A DNA stretch of 64,000 nt from Streptomyces sp. P9-A4 (GCF_036634195.1 NZ_JAZIFY010000001.1:6520501-6584500); one strand, 5' to 3'; counted from the stretch's first letter, positions 18,874-27,793 are shown. The notes: generated by a model not told the origin, from the letters alone. Translations and numbers: made by a program.

Positions 18874-19509
18874 ATGACCTCTCGGCTGCTGCTCGCCGCC
18901 GTACACCGGCTCGCCGCGTCCATGGTCGTCGGCGCGGCGGCCGGCTGGCTCGTCGGCGCGCTCACCCACGCGCCCCTCGGCGTGCTCACGGGGATCGCCG
19001 TGGCGGAGACGCTGTTCGTCGCCGCGGGATGGATCGTCCTGTGGCCGATGGACGCGCCGACCACCCATCGCAACGTACGCCGCGAGGAGTTCCGGCCGGT
19101 CGTCGAGGAACTCGTCGTCGTGGGCACGGCGGTGGGCGGCCTCGTGGGCATCGTCGTACTGCTCCTGGTCGGCAGGTCCGACCTGAGCCACGCCGCCGCC
19201 GCGACGGCGCTCGGCGGGGTGTTCATGGCCTGGGCGGCGCTGCACCTGATGTACGCCACCCGCTACGCGTACCTCTACTACCGGAGGCCGGGCGGCGGCA
19301 TCGACTTCAACTCCCCGGAGCCCCCGCGCTACAGCGACTTCCTCTACTTCAGCTACAACCTCGGCATGACCTACCAGGTCTCCGACACCAACGTGTCCGA
19401 CACGACGATCCGCTCGGTCGCCCTGCGGCACTGCCTTCTGTCGTACGTCTTCGGCGTGAGCATCCTGGCCACCACGATCAACCTGGTCACGGGCATCGTG
19501 ACGGGCTGA
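18874..19509 (+). CDS. DUF1345 family membrane protein
   Basis: 211 residues with five or six hydrophobic segments: two in the first 60 residues, two near 85-130 and one at the C-terminus ([22 protein letters not shown]). The conserved block GGGIDFN followed by [19 protein letters not shown] is diagnostic for DUF1345. Function unknown; an inner-membrane protein, sometimes suggested to be channel-like because of that re-entrant-looking motif. The start ATG at 18874 follows CGGGAG. It begins 54 bases after the encapsulin gene and may be read through from it. Confidence 0.9.
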   Translation: MTSRLLLAAVHRLAASMVVGAAAGWLVGALTHAPLGVLTGIAVAETLFVAAGWIVLWPMDAPTTHRNVRREEFRPVVEELVVVGTAVGGLVGIVVLLLVGRSDLSHAAAATALGGVFMAWAALHLMYATRYAYLYYRRPGGGIDFNSPEPPRYSDFLYFSYNLGMTYQVSDTNVSDTTIRSVALRHCLLSYVFGVSILATTINLVTGIVTG

Positions 19510-19545
19510 GGCCCGGCGGGGAGGCCCGGGGAGGCCCGGGGCCGG

Positions 19546-20580
19546 TCAGCTGCGCCACCAGGGTTCGCGTACGTAGAGGCTGTCGACGCCCACGCAGCCC
19601 ACGCCGTTCGAGATCTCTTCGGACGCGAGGTTCCAGCCGACGACGCCGTTGCCCTTGCGGCCCAGCTCGATCAGACGGTCGCTCGTCGTCCGGGTGCCGT
19701 CCGTGACCCGGCACTCGACGATCGAGGTCCACGCCCGGCCGTCGAGCGCCGACGCGAAGGCGAGGAACGGCAGGACGACCACGGTCAGACCGAGCGCCAC
19801 CCACTGCTCCACACCGGCGGCCCGGCGCAGCCAGGCGGCCGGCCGGTAGGCGGTGTCCGCGCCCGGACGACTCCGGTGGTGGTGCGAACGGCGCCGGCCC
19901 GTGCGGTACTCCACGACCACGCCCTGGCGGAGCGCGTACGCCACGAGTCCGGTGGCGAGTCCCCACCACGGGCCGAAGAGGCACGCGTCGATCACGCCCA
20001 CGGCGACCGGGTTCACGACCGTGAGCGCCGCGCGCCGGGCCGCGCCGCCGATGCCGCCGCCGAGCGGGACGGCACCACGCGCCGCGAACAGGGCGAAGAC
20101 CACCCGGGAGATGACGACGGCGAGCACCGAGCCGAGCAGCGGGTCCGTGATCACCATGCCGATCAGGACGTCCGGCCAGTTCGCGAGCTCCATGCCGACG
20201 AACACGTCGCGGACGGCGTCTCCGCCGCCGACGGTGTACGCCACCTTGGCGACCGGCACCGCGAGCGCGAGGGCGAGCAGGACGGTGTGTCCGGGACCGC
20301 CCTTGCGATCGGCCTCCTTGACCTGCTCCTGACCGCGGGCTTCGGCTCCGGAGCGGTTGGCGTCGGGCTCGGCTTCGGCTCCGGAGCGGCTGGCGTCGGT
20401 CTCGGCCTCGGCTCCGGAGCGGTTGGCGTCGGGCTCGGCTTCGGCTCCGGAGCGACTGGCGTCGGTCTTTGCCTCGCCTCCGGACCCGCTTGCGTCCGGC
20501 CCGGTCTCGGCTCCCGAGCGGCCGGTGCCGGGCTTTCCCTCGGCCCCGGGCCGGTCTCCTTCGGGTCGTGCGTCGGACAT
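19546..20580 (-). CDS. Membrane protein with N-terminal 11-residue repeats
   Basis: 344 residues. The first ~95 residues are hydrophilic and contain five near-exact 11-residue repeats alternating DASRSGAEAEP and DANRSGAEAET. Three or four membrane segments follow (LLALALAVPVAKVAYTVGG, LLGSVLAVVISRVVFALFA, a middle pair, and one near 255). The C-terminal ~75 residues look extracytoplasmic, with two cysteines (VECRVTDGT, VGCVGVDSLYV). No family recognised. The start is four bases after the GreA-family stop, so the two are translationally coupled. The DNA encoding the repeats is a tandem 33-base repeat prone to length change. Confidence 0.75.
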   Translation of the reverse strand: MSDARPEGDRPGAEGKPGTGRSGAETGPDASGSGGEAKTDASRSGAEAEPDANRSGAEAETDASRSGAEAEPDANRSGAEARGQEQVKEADRKGGPGHTVLLALALAVPVAKVAYTVGGGDAVRDVFVGMELANWPDVLIGMVITDPLLGSVLAVVISRVVFALFAARGAVPLGGGIGGAARRAALTVVNPVAVGVIDACLFGPWWGLATGLVAYALRQGVVVEYRTGRRRSHHHRSRPGADTAYRPAAWLRRAAGVEQWVALGLTVVVLPFLAFASALDGRAWTSIVECRVTDGTRTTSDRLIELGRKGNGVVGWNLASEEISNGVGCVGVDSLYVREPWWRS

Positions 20581-20584
20581 CCGG

Positions 20585-21052
20585 TCAGTCGCCGAGGGAC
20601 AGGACGAGGACCGTGGCCGGACCCTCCGGCGTCACGTATCCGACGGTGTCGCCCGCGCGGTGGCCGAGGAGCGCGCCGCCGAGCGGGCTGTCGGCGGTGA
20701 CCATCGTCCGGTCGAGGACGGCCGCGACCTCGCCGATCTGGACAGTGGTCTCCGTGCCGTCCTGGAACCGTACGGTCACCGTGCTGCCCACACCGATCGC
20801 GTCGGTACGGGGCGCTCCGGCGGCCTTCGCCTCGCCCAGCCGTCCGTCGATCTCCTTGATACGGCGGTCCAGGCGGTCGAGTTCCGTGGCGCGTTCGAGC
20901 TCGTCGGCCTGGTCGGCCCGGTCGCCCGTCTCGTCGTCGCCCCCGCCCCGCAGGGTGACGGCGACGGCCTCGCGTTCGGTGCGCAGATCGTCGAGTTCCC
21001 GCTCCAGTGCCTCGCGGGCGACGGCGCTGATGGGTTCGGGTCCACCGGTCAT
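20585..21052 (-). CDS. GreA/GreB-family transcription elongation factor
   Basis: 155 residues, the size of GreA. An N-terminal antiparallel coiled coil (about 12-75, LDDLRTEREAVAVTLRGG ... LDRLDRRIKEIDGRL) precedes the C-terminal FKBP-like domain (GSTVTVRFQDG, SPLGGALLGHRAGDTVGY), whose SPLG(x)ALLG(x)xxGD pattern is typical. It would enter the RNA polymerase secondary channel and stimulate cleavage of backtracked RNA, or compete with other channel factors. The coil tip is acidic (GDDETGDRADQAD). The start ATG at 21052 has GGGAGCAGGA; the frame extends to 21175 without support. Upstream of, and coupled to, a membrane protein gene, an unusual partner for a Gre factor. Confidence 0.87.
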   Translation of the reverse strand: MTGGPEPISAVAREALERELDDLRTEREAVAVTLRGGGDDETGDRADQADELERATELDRLDRRIKEIDGRLGEAKAAGAPRTDAIGVGSTVTVRFQDGTETTVQIGEVAAVLDRTMVTADSPLGGALLGHRAGDTVGYVTPEGPATVLVLSLGD

Positions 21053-21302
21053 TCCTGCTCCCGTTGTACGGCGGCACGGCTGCGTGCCACAGGTGAAATG
21101 CGGCATTTCCGACATTATCAGCAGGGTCGTCACGCTGCGGGCGCGCTCCGAACCACCCCCGCGCGACTCGGACACCCCTACGTCCTCTCCTCAGCGCCGG
21201 TGCTCCCGCGCCGCCTTCCTGTTGCGGCCGCACGCCCACACGCCGTGGGGGCAGTAGTCGGTCGGCGACTCGTACACCGGCCGGTGCTACGGAACCACTT
21301 CC

Positions 21303-22598
21303 TCATCCCCGGTCCTGCTCAGGGTTGTCGCTCGACGGAGCCGCCGGGACCGGGATGTCGTAGACGTGGTCCGGCGTCACGACACGGGTGACGGCCTTGC
21401 CGAGGAGGGTGCTGGGCGCACTGCCCTCGTGCACGACGTCGGTGTTGAGCAGGATGACCAGGGTGGCCTTCGACTCGGGCAGATAGATCGTCAGGGACTG
21501 GTAGCCGGGGAGGGATCCGTTGTGGCCGATCCAGCCCTGGATGTCGAAGATGCCGAGCCCGTATCCGGAGCCGGGGGTGCTCCCCGGGTAGACCTTGAGG
21601 CGCTCGGCCTGTGTCCTGGGAGTGAGCAGCGTCCCGGTCGCCACCACCCGGGCCCAGTTCCGCATGTCCTGGAGGTCGGAGATCATCGCGCCGGCCGCCC
21701 AGCCCCAGGACGGGTTCCAGTCGGTGGCGTCCTCCAGCTTCCCCGAGGCGGTCTGCTCGGTGTAGCCGTGGGCGTGCGGGCTGGGGAACGCGGCGTCCGT
21801 CGGGAAGGAGGTCCGGGCCAGGCCCGCCGGGTCGAGGATGTTCTTCCGGATGAAGTCGGGCAGCGGCATGCCGCCGGCCTTCTCCACGACGAGGCCGAGG
21901 AGGACCGTGTTCGTGTTGGAGTACTCGAACTCGGCTCCCGGCTGGAACTGGACGGGATGCTTGAAGGCGTAGTCGAGCAGCTGCCGCGGCGTGAACGAAC
22001 GGTGGGGGTTCGTGGTCAGCGCCTTGTAGAAGCCCTCGTCCGCCGTGTAGTTGAAGAGGCCACTGCGCATGGCGGCGAGTTGGCGCAGGGTGATCCTGTC
22101 GCCGTTCGGTACGCCGTCGACGTACCGGGAGATCGGGTCGTCCAGGCCCACCTTGCCCCGGTCGACGAGCTGGAGCACGGCGGTCACCGTGAAGGTCTTG
22201 GTCTCGCTGCCGATCCGCATGTAGAGACCGGCGTTCATCGGCATGCCGGTGCCCGTGTCGGCGACGCCGAAGGAACGGACGTACGAGCCCTTCCCCGGAG
22301 CCGAGAGGGCGACCGTCACACCGGGCACGCCGGCTTCCTTCTGCACGTCCTGGATCGCCTTGTCGAGCCGGGCGGCGACGGCAGGGGTGAGCTGGGGGAA
22401 GTCCGACCGGGCCGTGGCCGATGCCGAGGCAGTGGGTGAGGGCGAGGCCGTGGCCGATGCCGCGAACGGGGCGGGGGCGGGTGGATCGTCGGCTGCGAAC
22501 GCCGTACCCGCGCCCACCGGCGCGGCGAAGATACTGAGAGCGGCGATTCCCGCGACTCCGCCGCAGACGCGCCTGCGGCACGTGCGTGAGCACCTCAC
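21303..22598 (-). CDS. Secreted serine hydrolase (beta-lactamase/D-Ala-D-Ala carboxypeptidase family)
   Basis: 431 residues. Class C beta-lactamase/S12 fold. The catalytic Ser131 and Lys134 lie in GSETKT, Tyr226 in YSNTN, and the third motif is HNG near the C-terminus. A signal peptide spans the first ~35 residues (RTCRRRV then a hydrophobic core and TAFAA), followed by an Ala/Ser/Pro linker. Likely a cell-wall peptide hydrolase or esterase acting outside the membrane. The GTG start at 22598 is chosen because GGGAGG lies upstream and it begins the signal; the frame is open to 22952. Divergent from the next gene across 151 bases. Confidence 0.93.
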   Translation of the reverse strand: MRCSRTCRRRVCGGVAGIAALSIFAAPVGAGTAFAADDPPAPAPFAASATASPSPTASASATARSDFPQLTPAVAARLDKAIQDVQKEAGVPGVTVALSAPGKGSYVRSFGVADTGTGMPMNAGLYMRIGSETKTFTVTAVLQLVDRGKVGLDDPISRYVDGVPNGDRITLRQLAAMRSGLFNYTADEGFYKALTTNPHRSFTPRQLLDYAFKHPVQFQPGAEFEYSNTNTVLLGLVVEKAGGMPLPDFIRKNILDPAGLARTSFPTDAAFPSPHAHGYTEQTASGKLEDATDWNPSWGWAAGAMISDLQDMRNWARVVATGTLLTPRTQAERLKVYPGSTPGSGYGLGIFDIQGWIGHNGSLPGYQSLTIYLPESKATLVILLNTDVVHEGSAPSTLLGKAVTRVVTPDHVYDIPVPAAPSSDNPEQDRG

Positions 22599-22749
22599 GG
22601 CGGGCCTCCCGCCTGCCGGGGACAACTCCTCCTCCAGGCTAGGCCGGGTCGAACCGGCCCGCTCGGTGACCTCGCGGCATGGTCTGTTACGTTGCGAATG
22701 CCCCGCGCGCGGAGGGCGCCCGGGGCACGAAGGCGAGGGAGACCGCACG

Positions 22750-23400
22750 ATGGCCGTCATCCACCACACCACCCTGCGGCCCACGAAGCTGGAGCTGCTC
22801 ACCGAGTGGCTGCCGACCCGGGAGTGGTACGCCGGTACGGAGCCCCGGCCCGCGAAGGCGGGGGGCTTCCGGCTCGACGACCCGGCGGGCGAGGTCGGCA
22901 TCGAGTTCATGGCGGTGACGGACGCGGACGGGGCCGCGTATCTGGTCCCCATGACGTACCGCGCGGGTCCCCTGGCGGGCGCCGATCACGCGCTCATCGG
23001 CACCTGCGAACACGGAGTCCTCGGCAAGCGCTGGATCTACGACGGCGCCCACGACCCGGTGCTCGTGGACCGGTTGTACGCCCTGCTCGCCGGCCGCACC
23101 CAGGCCCAGGCCCAGTCGCAGACCGACACCCCGGACCTCACGGTCACCGTCTCGCCCGCCGGACGGGGGACCGAGGGGGAAGCGGAACTCGTGGGGGCGG
23201 AGGACGACCGCGAAGGCACCGACGTACGGGTGCGAGCCTCGGGAACCCGGCTGACGCTGCGGCTCCACCGAACCCTGACGCCGGGCCCGGCCTCGACACC
23301 GGCCCCCGACGCCGCGACCCGACTGACGGCGGAGTGGCTACTCCCCGACGGAACGACGGCACGGGGCACGTACGTGGTCGTGCTGGGCGAGGACGGTTAG
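22750..23400 (+). CDS. Maltokinase N-terminal cap-like protein
   Basis: 216 residues. Resembles the N-terminal cap domain of maltokinase (Mak_N_cap) without a kinase domain. Characteristic segments are TTLRPTKLELLTEWLPTREW, LVPMTYRAGPL and LIGTCEHGVLGKRWIYDG. Stand-alone copies are widespread in Streptomyces; function unknown, possibly linked to maltose-1-phosphate/alpha-glucan metabolism. A short Gln-rich stretch (QAQAQSQ) separates the cap from a C-terminal ~85-residue strand-rich part. The start ATG at 22750 has GAGGGAG upstream. Confidence 0.82.
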   Translation: MAVIHHTTLRPTKLELLTEWLPTREWYAGTEPRPAKAGGFRLDDPAGEVGIEFMAVTDADGAAYLVPMTYRAGPLAGADHALIGTCEHGVLGKRWIYDGAHDPVLVDRLYALLAGRTQAQAQSQTDTPDLTVTVSPAGRGTEGEAELVGAEDDREGTDVRVRASGTRLTLRLHRTLTPGPASTPAPDAATRLTAEWLLPDGTTARGTYVVVLGEDG

Positions 23401-23889
23401 GGCGGTTTCCGTACCGCCCGGACGGCGGGCGTGTGGCCGTCGAGTCGGACGTGGCCCGGCGGCGGACTGCTCGAGGCGGACGGACCGGTGCCCTTCGTGG
23501 GGCTCGCCCAGTTCTTCTGCCGGGATGTCCCGGGCCTGGCGTCCGGGCCCGACGGTGCGGACCTGGCGCAGTTGTTCCGCTGCCCGTTCACCCAAGGCCC
23601 CTACCTGGAGCGTGAGTACCACCTGCGGTGGCGGCGGGCCGAGGAGACCGAGCGGGCCGAACGCCTTCTGGCCGATCCGCCCCAGGTACCCCTGCTGCGA
23701 GGGGAGGACGAACTCCCGGAGCCGTGTGTCCTGCACCCCGAAGAAGTGGACACCTACCCGTGGGCGGAGCAGGACGTACTGCCCGCCCCGCTGATCGCGC
23801 GCATCGACGCATGGGAGGACGCCCAAGCGGCGGAACACGGCCCTGACGCGCCCAGCTACCAGGGCGATCTGTCGATCGCGCCCGGCTGA
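23401..23889 (+). pseudogene. 5'-truncated gene remnant (DUF1963-like?)
   Basis: The frame is open from the stop of the preceding gene to 23889 (about 160 codons) with no proper start. The protein is coherent: PVPFVGLAQFFCRDVPGL, then LREYHL-like and acidic segments ending SYQGDLSIAPG. It looks like the C-terminal part of a YwqG/DUF1963-type protein whose 5' end is gone, though the family call is tentative. A GTG at 23431 could start a 152-residue product but has no ribosome site. Most likely a fragment. Confidence 0.45.
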
Positions 23890-23997
23890 CGGGCCGGCGG
23901 CTTTCCCGGCTGGGCGTCGACGGGTCCGATGGCCATCGACTGCGCGTTCTGCGCGGCCCCGATGCGGCTGCTGCTGACCGTCGGGGCGAGGAACTCG

Positions 23998-24030
23998 ACG
24001 AGTCGACCACGAGTCGACCACGAGTCGACC
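23998..24030. repeat. Three tandem 11-bp repeats
   Basis: ACGAGTCGACC repeated three times head to tail (23998-24008, 24009-24019, 24020-24030) in the gap between the truncated remnant and the VOC gene. Each unit contains the palindrome GTCGAC. No gene is seen between 23890 and 24095. Confidence 0.8.
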
Positions 24031-24095
24031 GCTCGACCCACGAGGGCGGCGCAAATCGGTGGCGTCACGCGGGGAGATCAGGAAGGGTCGGGCGC

Positions 24096-24479
24096 ATGGT
24101 TTCGGTAGTGCAGAACATGGCGATCGACTGTGCGGATGCCTATGAGCTGGCCCGCTTCTGGAGCGCGGTGACCGGCGCCCCGCTGGACCCGGACCACAGG
24201 CCGGGGGACCCGGAGGCTCAGGTGCTCCTGGCGGAGGGCCCGGTGCTGTACTTCAACCAGGTGCCCGAGACCAAGACGGCCAAGAACCGGATCCACCTCT
24301 GCCTGCGCCCGGAGACCTCGCGCGAACAGGAGGTGGAACGCCTGCTGGACCTCGGCGCCACCTTCGTCACCGACCACCGGAACCCCGACGGCACCGGCTG
24401 GGCGGTCCTCGCCGACCCGGAGGGCAACGAATTCTGCGTGCTGCGCAGCGCATCCGACCGCGCTGCCACGACTGCCTGA
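24096..24479 (+). CDS. VOC family (glyoxalase-like) protein
   Basis: 127 residues. A single vicinal-oxygen-chelate module of the glyoxalase_6 type. Conserved parts are MAIDCADAYELARFWSAVTG at the N-terminus, RIHLCLRP in the middle and WAVLADPEGNEFCVL at the C-terminus, including the family's Glu metal ligand in EGNEFC. Such proteins are dioxygenases, isomerases or antibiotic-binding resistance proteins; the substrate is unknown. The start ATG at 24096 follows GGAAGGG. Confidence 0.9.
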   Translation: MVSVVQNMAIDCADAYELARFWSAVTGAPLDPDHRPGDPEAQVLLAEGPVLYFNQVPETKTAKNRIHLCLRPETSREQEVERLLDLGATFVTDHRNPDGTGWAVLADPEGNEFCVLRSASDRAATTA

Positions 24480-24642
24480 CGTTTCCACTCAGCGACCAGG
24501 CCCAGCCGCGCTGCTTGAGGACCGCCTGCGCCACGTCGACCATGTCGTCGGGGTCGGGGTCGGGGTCGGGGTCGGTGCCCGGGTCACGGGCGGGAATCCC
24601 GTGACCGACGGAGGAGTGTGCCACGGGTGACCGACAGGCCGG

Positions 24643-26031
24643 TCACCGCCCGACGGGCAGTGGGTCGAGGGTGAGCTCCCAGTGGTGGCGGCTCTTGTCG
24701 ATCACGAGCAGGAGGGGCCCCTCGGGGAGCCGGACCTTCTCCTTGACCCGGCGGCCGTTCCACGCGTGGACGAGTTCCTCGGCGGGGCGCCTCAGATCGG
24801 CGGGGGCGTCACCCTGGTGGTGGTTCAGCTGGAACCACCCGTTGTGGCGATCCGTCGCCCGGACCTTCAGCTGGGCCGCGGGGCCGGTGTGGAGGAAGAC
24901 CTCGCGGCCGCTTCCCTGAACCGTTCCGGTGGTGATCGGACGGGCCGCCGACAGGGGCAGGACGGTGAGTGCCCACGTCCCGGAGTGGCCCACCTTCAGC
25001 TTCAAGGGGCCGCCCTTGCGCGGTGGTACGAGCAGGGCGCGGCTGTAGTAGTCGGGCAGGTCGGTGCAGAAGACGTCGTCGGAACGGCCCGGGATCTCGA
25101 CGTGGAGGAACTGGTACTCCTCGACGCGCGCCTCCAGGATCACGGGAGCGGAGCCCGGAGGGAACGGCAGGTCAACGGTGACGGTCTTCCCGCTCTTGCC
25201 GCTGAAGTGGATCGGTTCGAAGTCGAGGAAACCGGGTCCCTGGAAGGGGCTGGGCGCGATGGGCAGGCCGGAGACGGGGGAGAAGGAGGCCGGTGCGGCC
25301 GGCTTGGAGAGGGAAGGGACGAACATGGAGGCGGAGGCGGGCGCGTGAGCCGACGGGACGGGAGCGGAGGCCGTCTTGCTCACGCCCCGCAGAGGGACGG
25401 GTACGGATGTCGGAGGTGCGGCAGGTCCGGACGCGGCCGGGGTCAGCGGTACGGAATCCGGCGGGACCACCGTCCCGGGCCTCGGCGGTGCCATCGGCGC
25501 GGCGGCGTCGGCCACGACGACCCCGAAGTCCGTCGCCAGCCCGGCCAGCCCCGAGTCGTATCCCTGACCGACCGCGCGGAACTTCCACCCGCCCTCGCGC
25601 CGGTAGAACTCCCCGAGCACGAACGCCGTCTCGCTGGAGGCGTCGGTCACGTCGTAGTGCGCGAGGACCGCGCCGTCGGCGGCCACCACCTGCGCGCACA
25701 GCCCGGGAACCTGCCCGAAGACACCCCCCTCGCAGGACCCGACGACCAGCACTCGCTGGACGGCGGGTTCGACCTGCGGCAGGTCCACCTCCAGCCACTC
25801 GGCGAGCTGCCCACCACCCTCGCCGCTGCCCAAGTGGCGTACAGCACCGGAAGGATGAGCGGGCAGTCCGTGAAAGACGATGTCGGCGTCACCGCGCACG
25901 ACGCCGCCGGGGTCGAGCAGCAGGGCGGCGGCGTCGACGACGGGAACTCCGGGCACCCGATGCCGCCCGACGGCGATCCGCAACGGGGCGGCGGGGACGG
26001 GGACGTTGGCCCCCTTGGCGATGTGCGTCAT
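24643..26031 (-). CDS. TerD-family protein with C-terminal extension
   Basis: 462 residues. The N-terminal ~185 residues are a TerD domain (tellurium-resistance/stress family, calcium-binding beta sandwich), with DADIVFHG near residue 50 and the conserved ETAFVLGEFYRREGGWKFRAVGQGYDSGL at its end. A Pro/Ala/Ser-rich linker (~95 residues) leads to a C-terminal ~190-residue part that looks like two strand-rich modules in tandem (LEARVEEYQFLHVEIPG ... GTWALTVLPL and LKVRATDRHNGWFQLNH ... HHWELTLDPL). TerD proteins are cytosolic and often act in membrane-linked stress or conflict complexes. The start ATG at 26031 matches the family N-terminus; no ribosome site is seen. No other ter gene is nearby. 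Confidence 0.87.
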   Translation of the reverse strand: MTHIAKGANVPVPAAPLRIAVGRHRVPGVPVVDAAALLLDPGGVVRGDADIVFHGLPAHPSGAVRHLGSGEGGGQLAEWLEVDLPQVEPAVQRVLVVGSCEGGVFGQVPGLCAQVVAADGAVLAHYDVTDASSETAFVLGEFYRREGGWKFRAVGQGYDSGLAGLATDFGVVVADAAAPMAPPRPGTVVPPDSVPLTPAASGPAAPPTSVPVPLRGVSKTASAPVPSAHAPASASMFVPSLSKPAAPASFSPVSGLPIAPSPFQGPGFLDFEPIHFSGKSGKTVTVDLPFPPGSAPVILEARVEEYQFLHVEIPGRSDDVFCTDLPDYYSRALLVPPRKGGPLKLKVGHSGTWALTVLPLSAARPITTGTVQGSGREVFLHTGPAAQLKVRATDRHNGWFQLNHHQGDAPADLRRPAEELVHAWNGRRVKEKVRLPEGPLLLVIDKSRHHWELTLDPLPVGR

Positions 26032-26106
26032 GGGACACATGGTGACAGTGAAGACGGTGTGAAGAGGGCCGGCGGACAAAGGTCTGCGGTTCGGGGGAGG
26101 TTCTGG

Positions 26107-26274
26107 ATGCGGACCAGGGTGCTTCGGCGACCGGCATACGTGTGGCTTCCCGTTGCCGCAGGGATCGCGTTCTACGGCTGTGCGATCTTGATCATCGGTC
26201 CGCTGGACGAAGAACCTGCGGCGGCGTTCGCGGTCGCCGGTTTGCGCTGCGCTGGAGCTGGGGGCACCGACTGA
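26107..26274 (+). CDS. Small membrane protein
   Basis: 55 residues. MRTRVLRRPAYVWLPVAAG is followed by one hydrophobic segment (about 13-30, FYGCAILII) and a second weak one. The basic N-terminus suggests it stays inside. The start ATG at 26107 has an excellent ribosome site, GGGGAGG, seven bases away, which is why I call it despite its size. No family recognised; it could be the surviving N-terminus of a longer protein. It is divergent from the TerD gene and convergent with the SDR gene. Confidence 0.5.
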   Translation: MRTRVLRRPAYVWLPVAAGIAFYGCAILIIGPLDEEPAAAFAVAGLRCAGAGGTD

Positions 26275-26347
26275 TGAGGGCGGCGCGGGGCCTGCGGGGG
26301 CTTGAGCTTGGGGCAGTCCGTTGCGGCCGTCGCGTCGCCCTCGTCGG

Positions 26348-27112
26348 TCAGACGCGTGGGCCGAGGAACAGGCCACCGCTCGCGTCGACGATCTGACCGG
26401 TCACCCAGCGGGCGGCGTCGGAGGCGAGGAAGACGACCACGTCAGCGACATCGTCGGGGCCGCCCAGTCGGTCGAGTGCCGTCATGCCGGCGATCTGTTC
26501 GGCGAGGCCCGGTACGTCGAAGACGGCTCCGTTGGTCGCCGTCCTGGTGGCTCCGGGAGCGACCGCGTTCACCGTGATCCCTCGCGGGCCGAGTTGGTTG
26601 GCGAGGGTCCTGCTCATCGTCTCGACCGCTGCCTTCGTCATGGCGAAGGACGTCTGGGCAGGGTTGGCCATCCGGGTCGCCACCGACGAGATCGTGATGA
26701 TCCGGCCGCCGTCGCGCATCAGGGGCAGCGCGTGCTCGATGATGAAGTACGGCGCTCGCACGTTCACCGCGAACAGGTGGTCGAACTCCGCCCGTGTCGT
26801 CGCGCCGAGCGGGCCCGTCGGTGCGGTCGCCGCGTTGTTGACGAGGATGTCGAGCGGCCGACCGGCCAAGCCGGCCTCGACCCCGGCGAAGAGCGTCTCG
26901 ACGTCGCCGTCCACGCCCAGTTCGGCCCGGACGGCGAGGGCGGTCCCACCGGCGCGTTCTATGCCCTCGACTGTGGCCGCCGCCCCGCTCTCGTCCGTGC
27001 CGAAGTGCACGATGACCAAGGCGCCCTCAGCCGCGAGCCGGGCTGCGATCGCCTGCCCGATGCCGCGCGACGCGCCCGTCACCAGAGCCGTCCTGCCCGT
27101 CAGACCACTCAT
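26348..27112 (-). CDS. SDR-family oxidoreductase (catalytic Tyr replaced by Phe)
   Basis: 254 residues. Classical short-chain dehydrogenase/reductase. The nucleotide-binding motif is TGASRGIG, followed by NNAA and the catalytic Ser in ISSVAT. The active-site YxxxK reads FAMTK (Phe156, Lys160), so the usual proton donor is missing. The C-terminus SGGLFLGPRV is typical. A good ribosome site (GAGGTGA) precedes ATG 27112. Divergent from a TetR regulator, with a perfect palindrome in the 48-base gap, so it is very probably the regulator's target. Substrate unknown. Confidence 0.92.
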   Translation of the reverse strand: MSGLTGRTALVTGASRGIGQAIAARLAAEGALVIVHFGTDESGAAATVEGIERAGGTALAVRAELGVDGDVETLFAGVEAGLAGRPLDILVNNAATAPTGPLGATTRAEFDHLFAVNVRAPYFIIEHALPLMRDGGRIITISSVATRMANPAQTSFAMTKAAVETMSRTLANQLGPRGITVNAVAPGATRTATNGAVFDVPGLAEQIAGMTALDRLGGPDDVADVVVFLASDAARWVTGQIVDASGGLFLGPRV

Positions 27113-27126
27113 GCCGTCACCTCATC

Positions 27127-27141
27127 TGTTAGTAACTAACA
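27127..27141. promoter_or_regulatory. TetR operator between SDR and regulator genes
   Basis: A perfect 15-bp palindrome, TGTTAGT-A-ACTAACA, in the 48-base divergent gap. A -10-like TAGTGT (27148-27153) sits just before the tetR start with seven bases to the ATG, so the tetR message may be leaderless. The operator would overlap both divergent promoters and give autorepression. Confidence 0.8.
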
Positions 27142-27160
27142 ATAAGGTAGTGTCTATCAT

Positions 27161-27793
27161 ATGAACGAGCGGAAACCGACCCTTCGGGAGCGGCAGCGAT
27201 CCGAGACGAGGCGCGCGATCCAGTCGCACGCCGTGCGACTGTTCACCGACCGCGGCTACGACGCCGTGACGGTGGCCGACGTCGCCGAGGCCGCCGGTGT
27301 CTCGGCAATGACGGTGTACCGGCATTTCCCCACCAAGGAGGGCCTTGTCCTTGTGGACCAGCCGACATCGCTCATCGCCGAGCGGGTCGCCGCGTCATCC
27401 GCAGCCCAACCCCTGGTGCGCCGCGTCGGCGGCGCACTCGTCGAGGCGGCCACGGCATTGACGGGCGGCGAGGGGGACGAACCGGCGGCGAACGAGCGGT
27501 TCTTGCTGGACTGCCTCCGGCTCATGATCTCGACGCCCGCGCTGCGGGCCCGGCACCTGGACAGTCAGTACGCGCTGCAACAGGCTGTCGTCGACGCCCT
27601 CGGGGGCGACGTGACCGATCCCGAGGCCGCGTTCCGCGCACGGGCCGCGATCAGCGCCTGCCTCGCCGTGATGCACACAGCGCTGACACGCTGGGCCGAT
27701 GACGACGGGCGGTCGAATCTGCCCGACCTGATCGCGCGGGCGCTCGCCGCGTCCTTCGGCCATGACGTCGTCGCCACGGCCCGGAAGGACTGA
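27161..27793 (+). CDS. TetR/AcrR family regulator
   Basis: 210 residues. The N-terminal helix-turn-helix is AVTVADVAEAAGVSAMTVYRHFPTKEGLV (about 38-66), followed by an all-helical ligand-binding domain typical of SDR-linked TetR proteins (LALVDQPT-like linker, then helices to the C-terminus). The ligand is unknown. The start ATG at 27161 lies 20 bases past a perfect palindrome that is its likely operator. It should repress itself and the divergent SDR gene. Confidence 0.95.
   Translation: MNERKPTLRERQRSETRRAIQSHAVRLFTDRGYDAVTVADVAEAAGVSAMTVYRHFPTKEGLVLVDQPTSLIAERVAASSAAQPLVRRVGGALVEAATALTGGEGDEPAANERFLLDCLRLMISTPALRARHLDSQYALQQAVVDALGGDVTDPEAAFRARAAISACLAVMHTALTRWADDDGRSNLPDLIARALAASFGHDVVATARKD

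Noticed and set aside
23338..24054. 238-codon minus-strand frame
   Set aside because: Antisense to the truncated remnant and the maltokinase-cap gene end; low-complexity, no motif.
24480..24624. Small minus-strand protein with a DPDPDPDD stretch
   Set aside because: It runs straight into the antisense of the VOC gene and its Asp-Pro run is just a GGGGTC repeat; no family or ribosome site.
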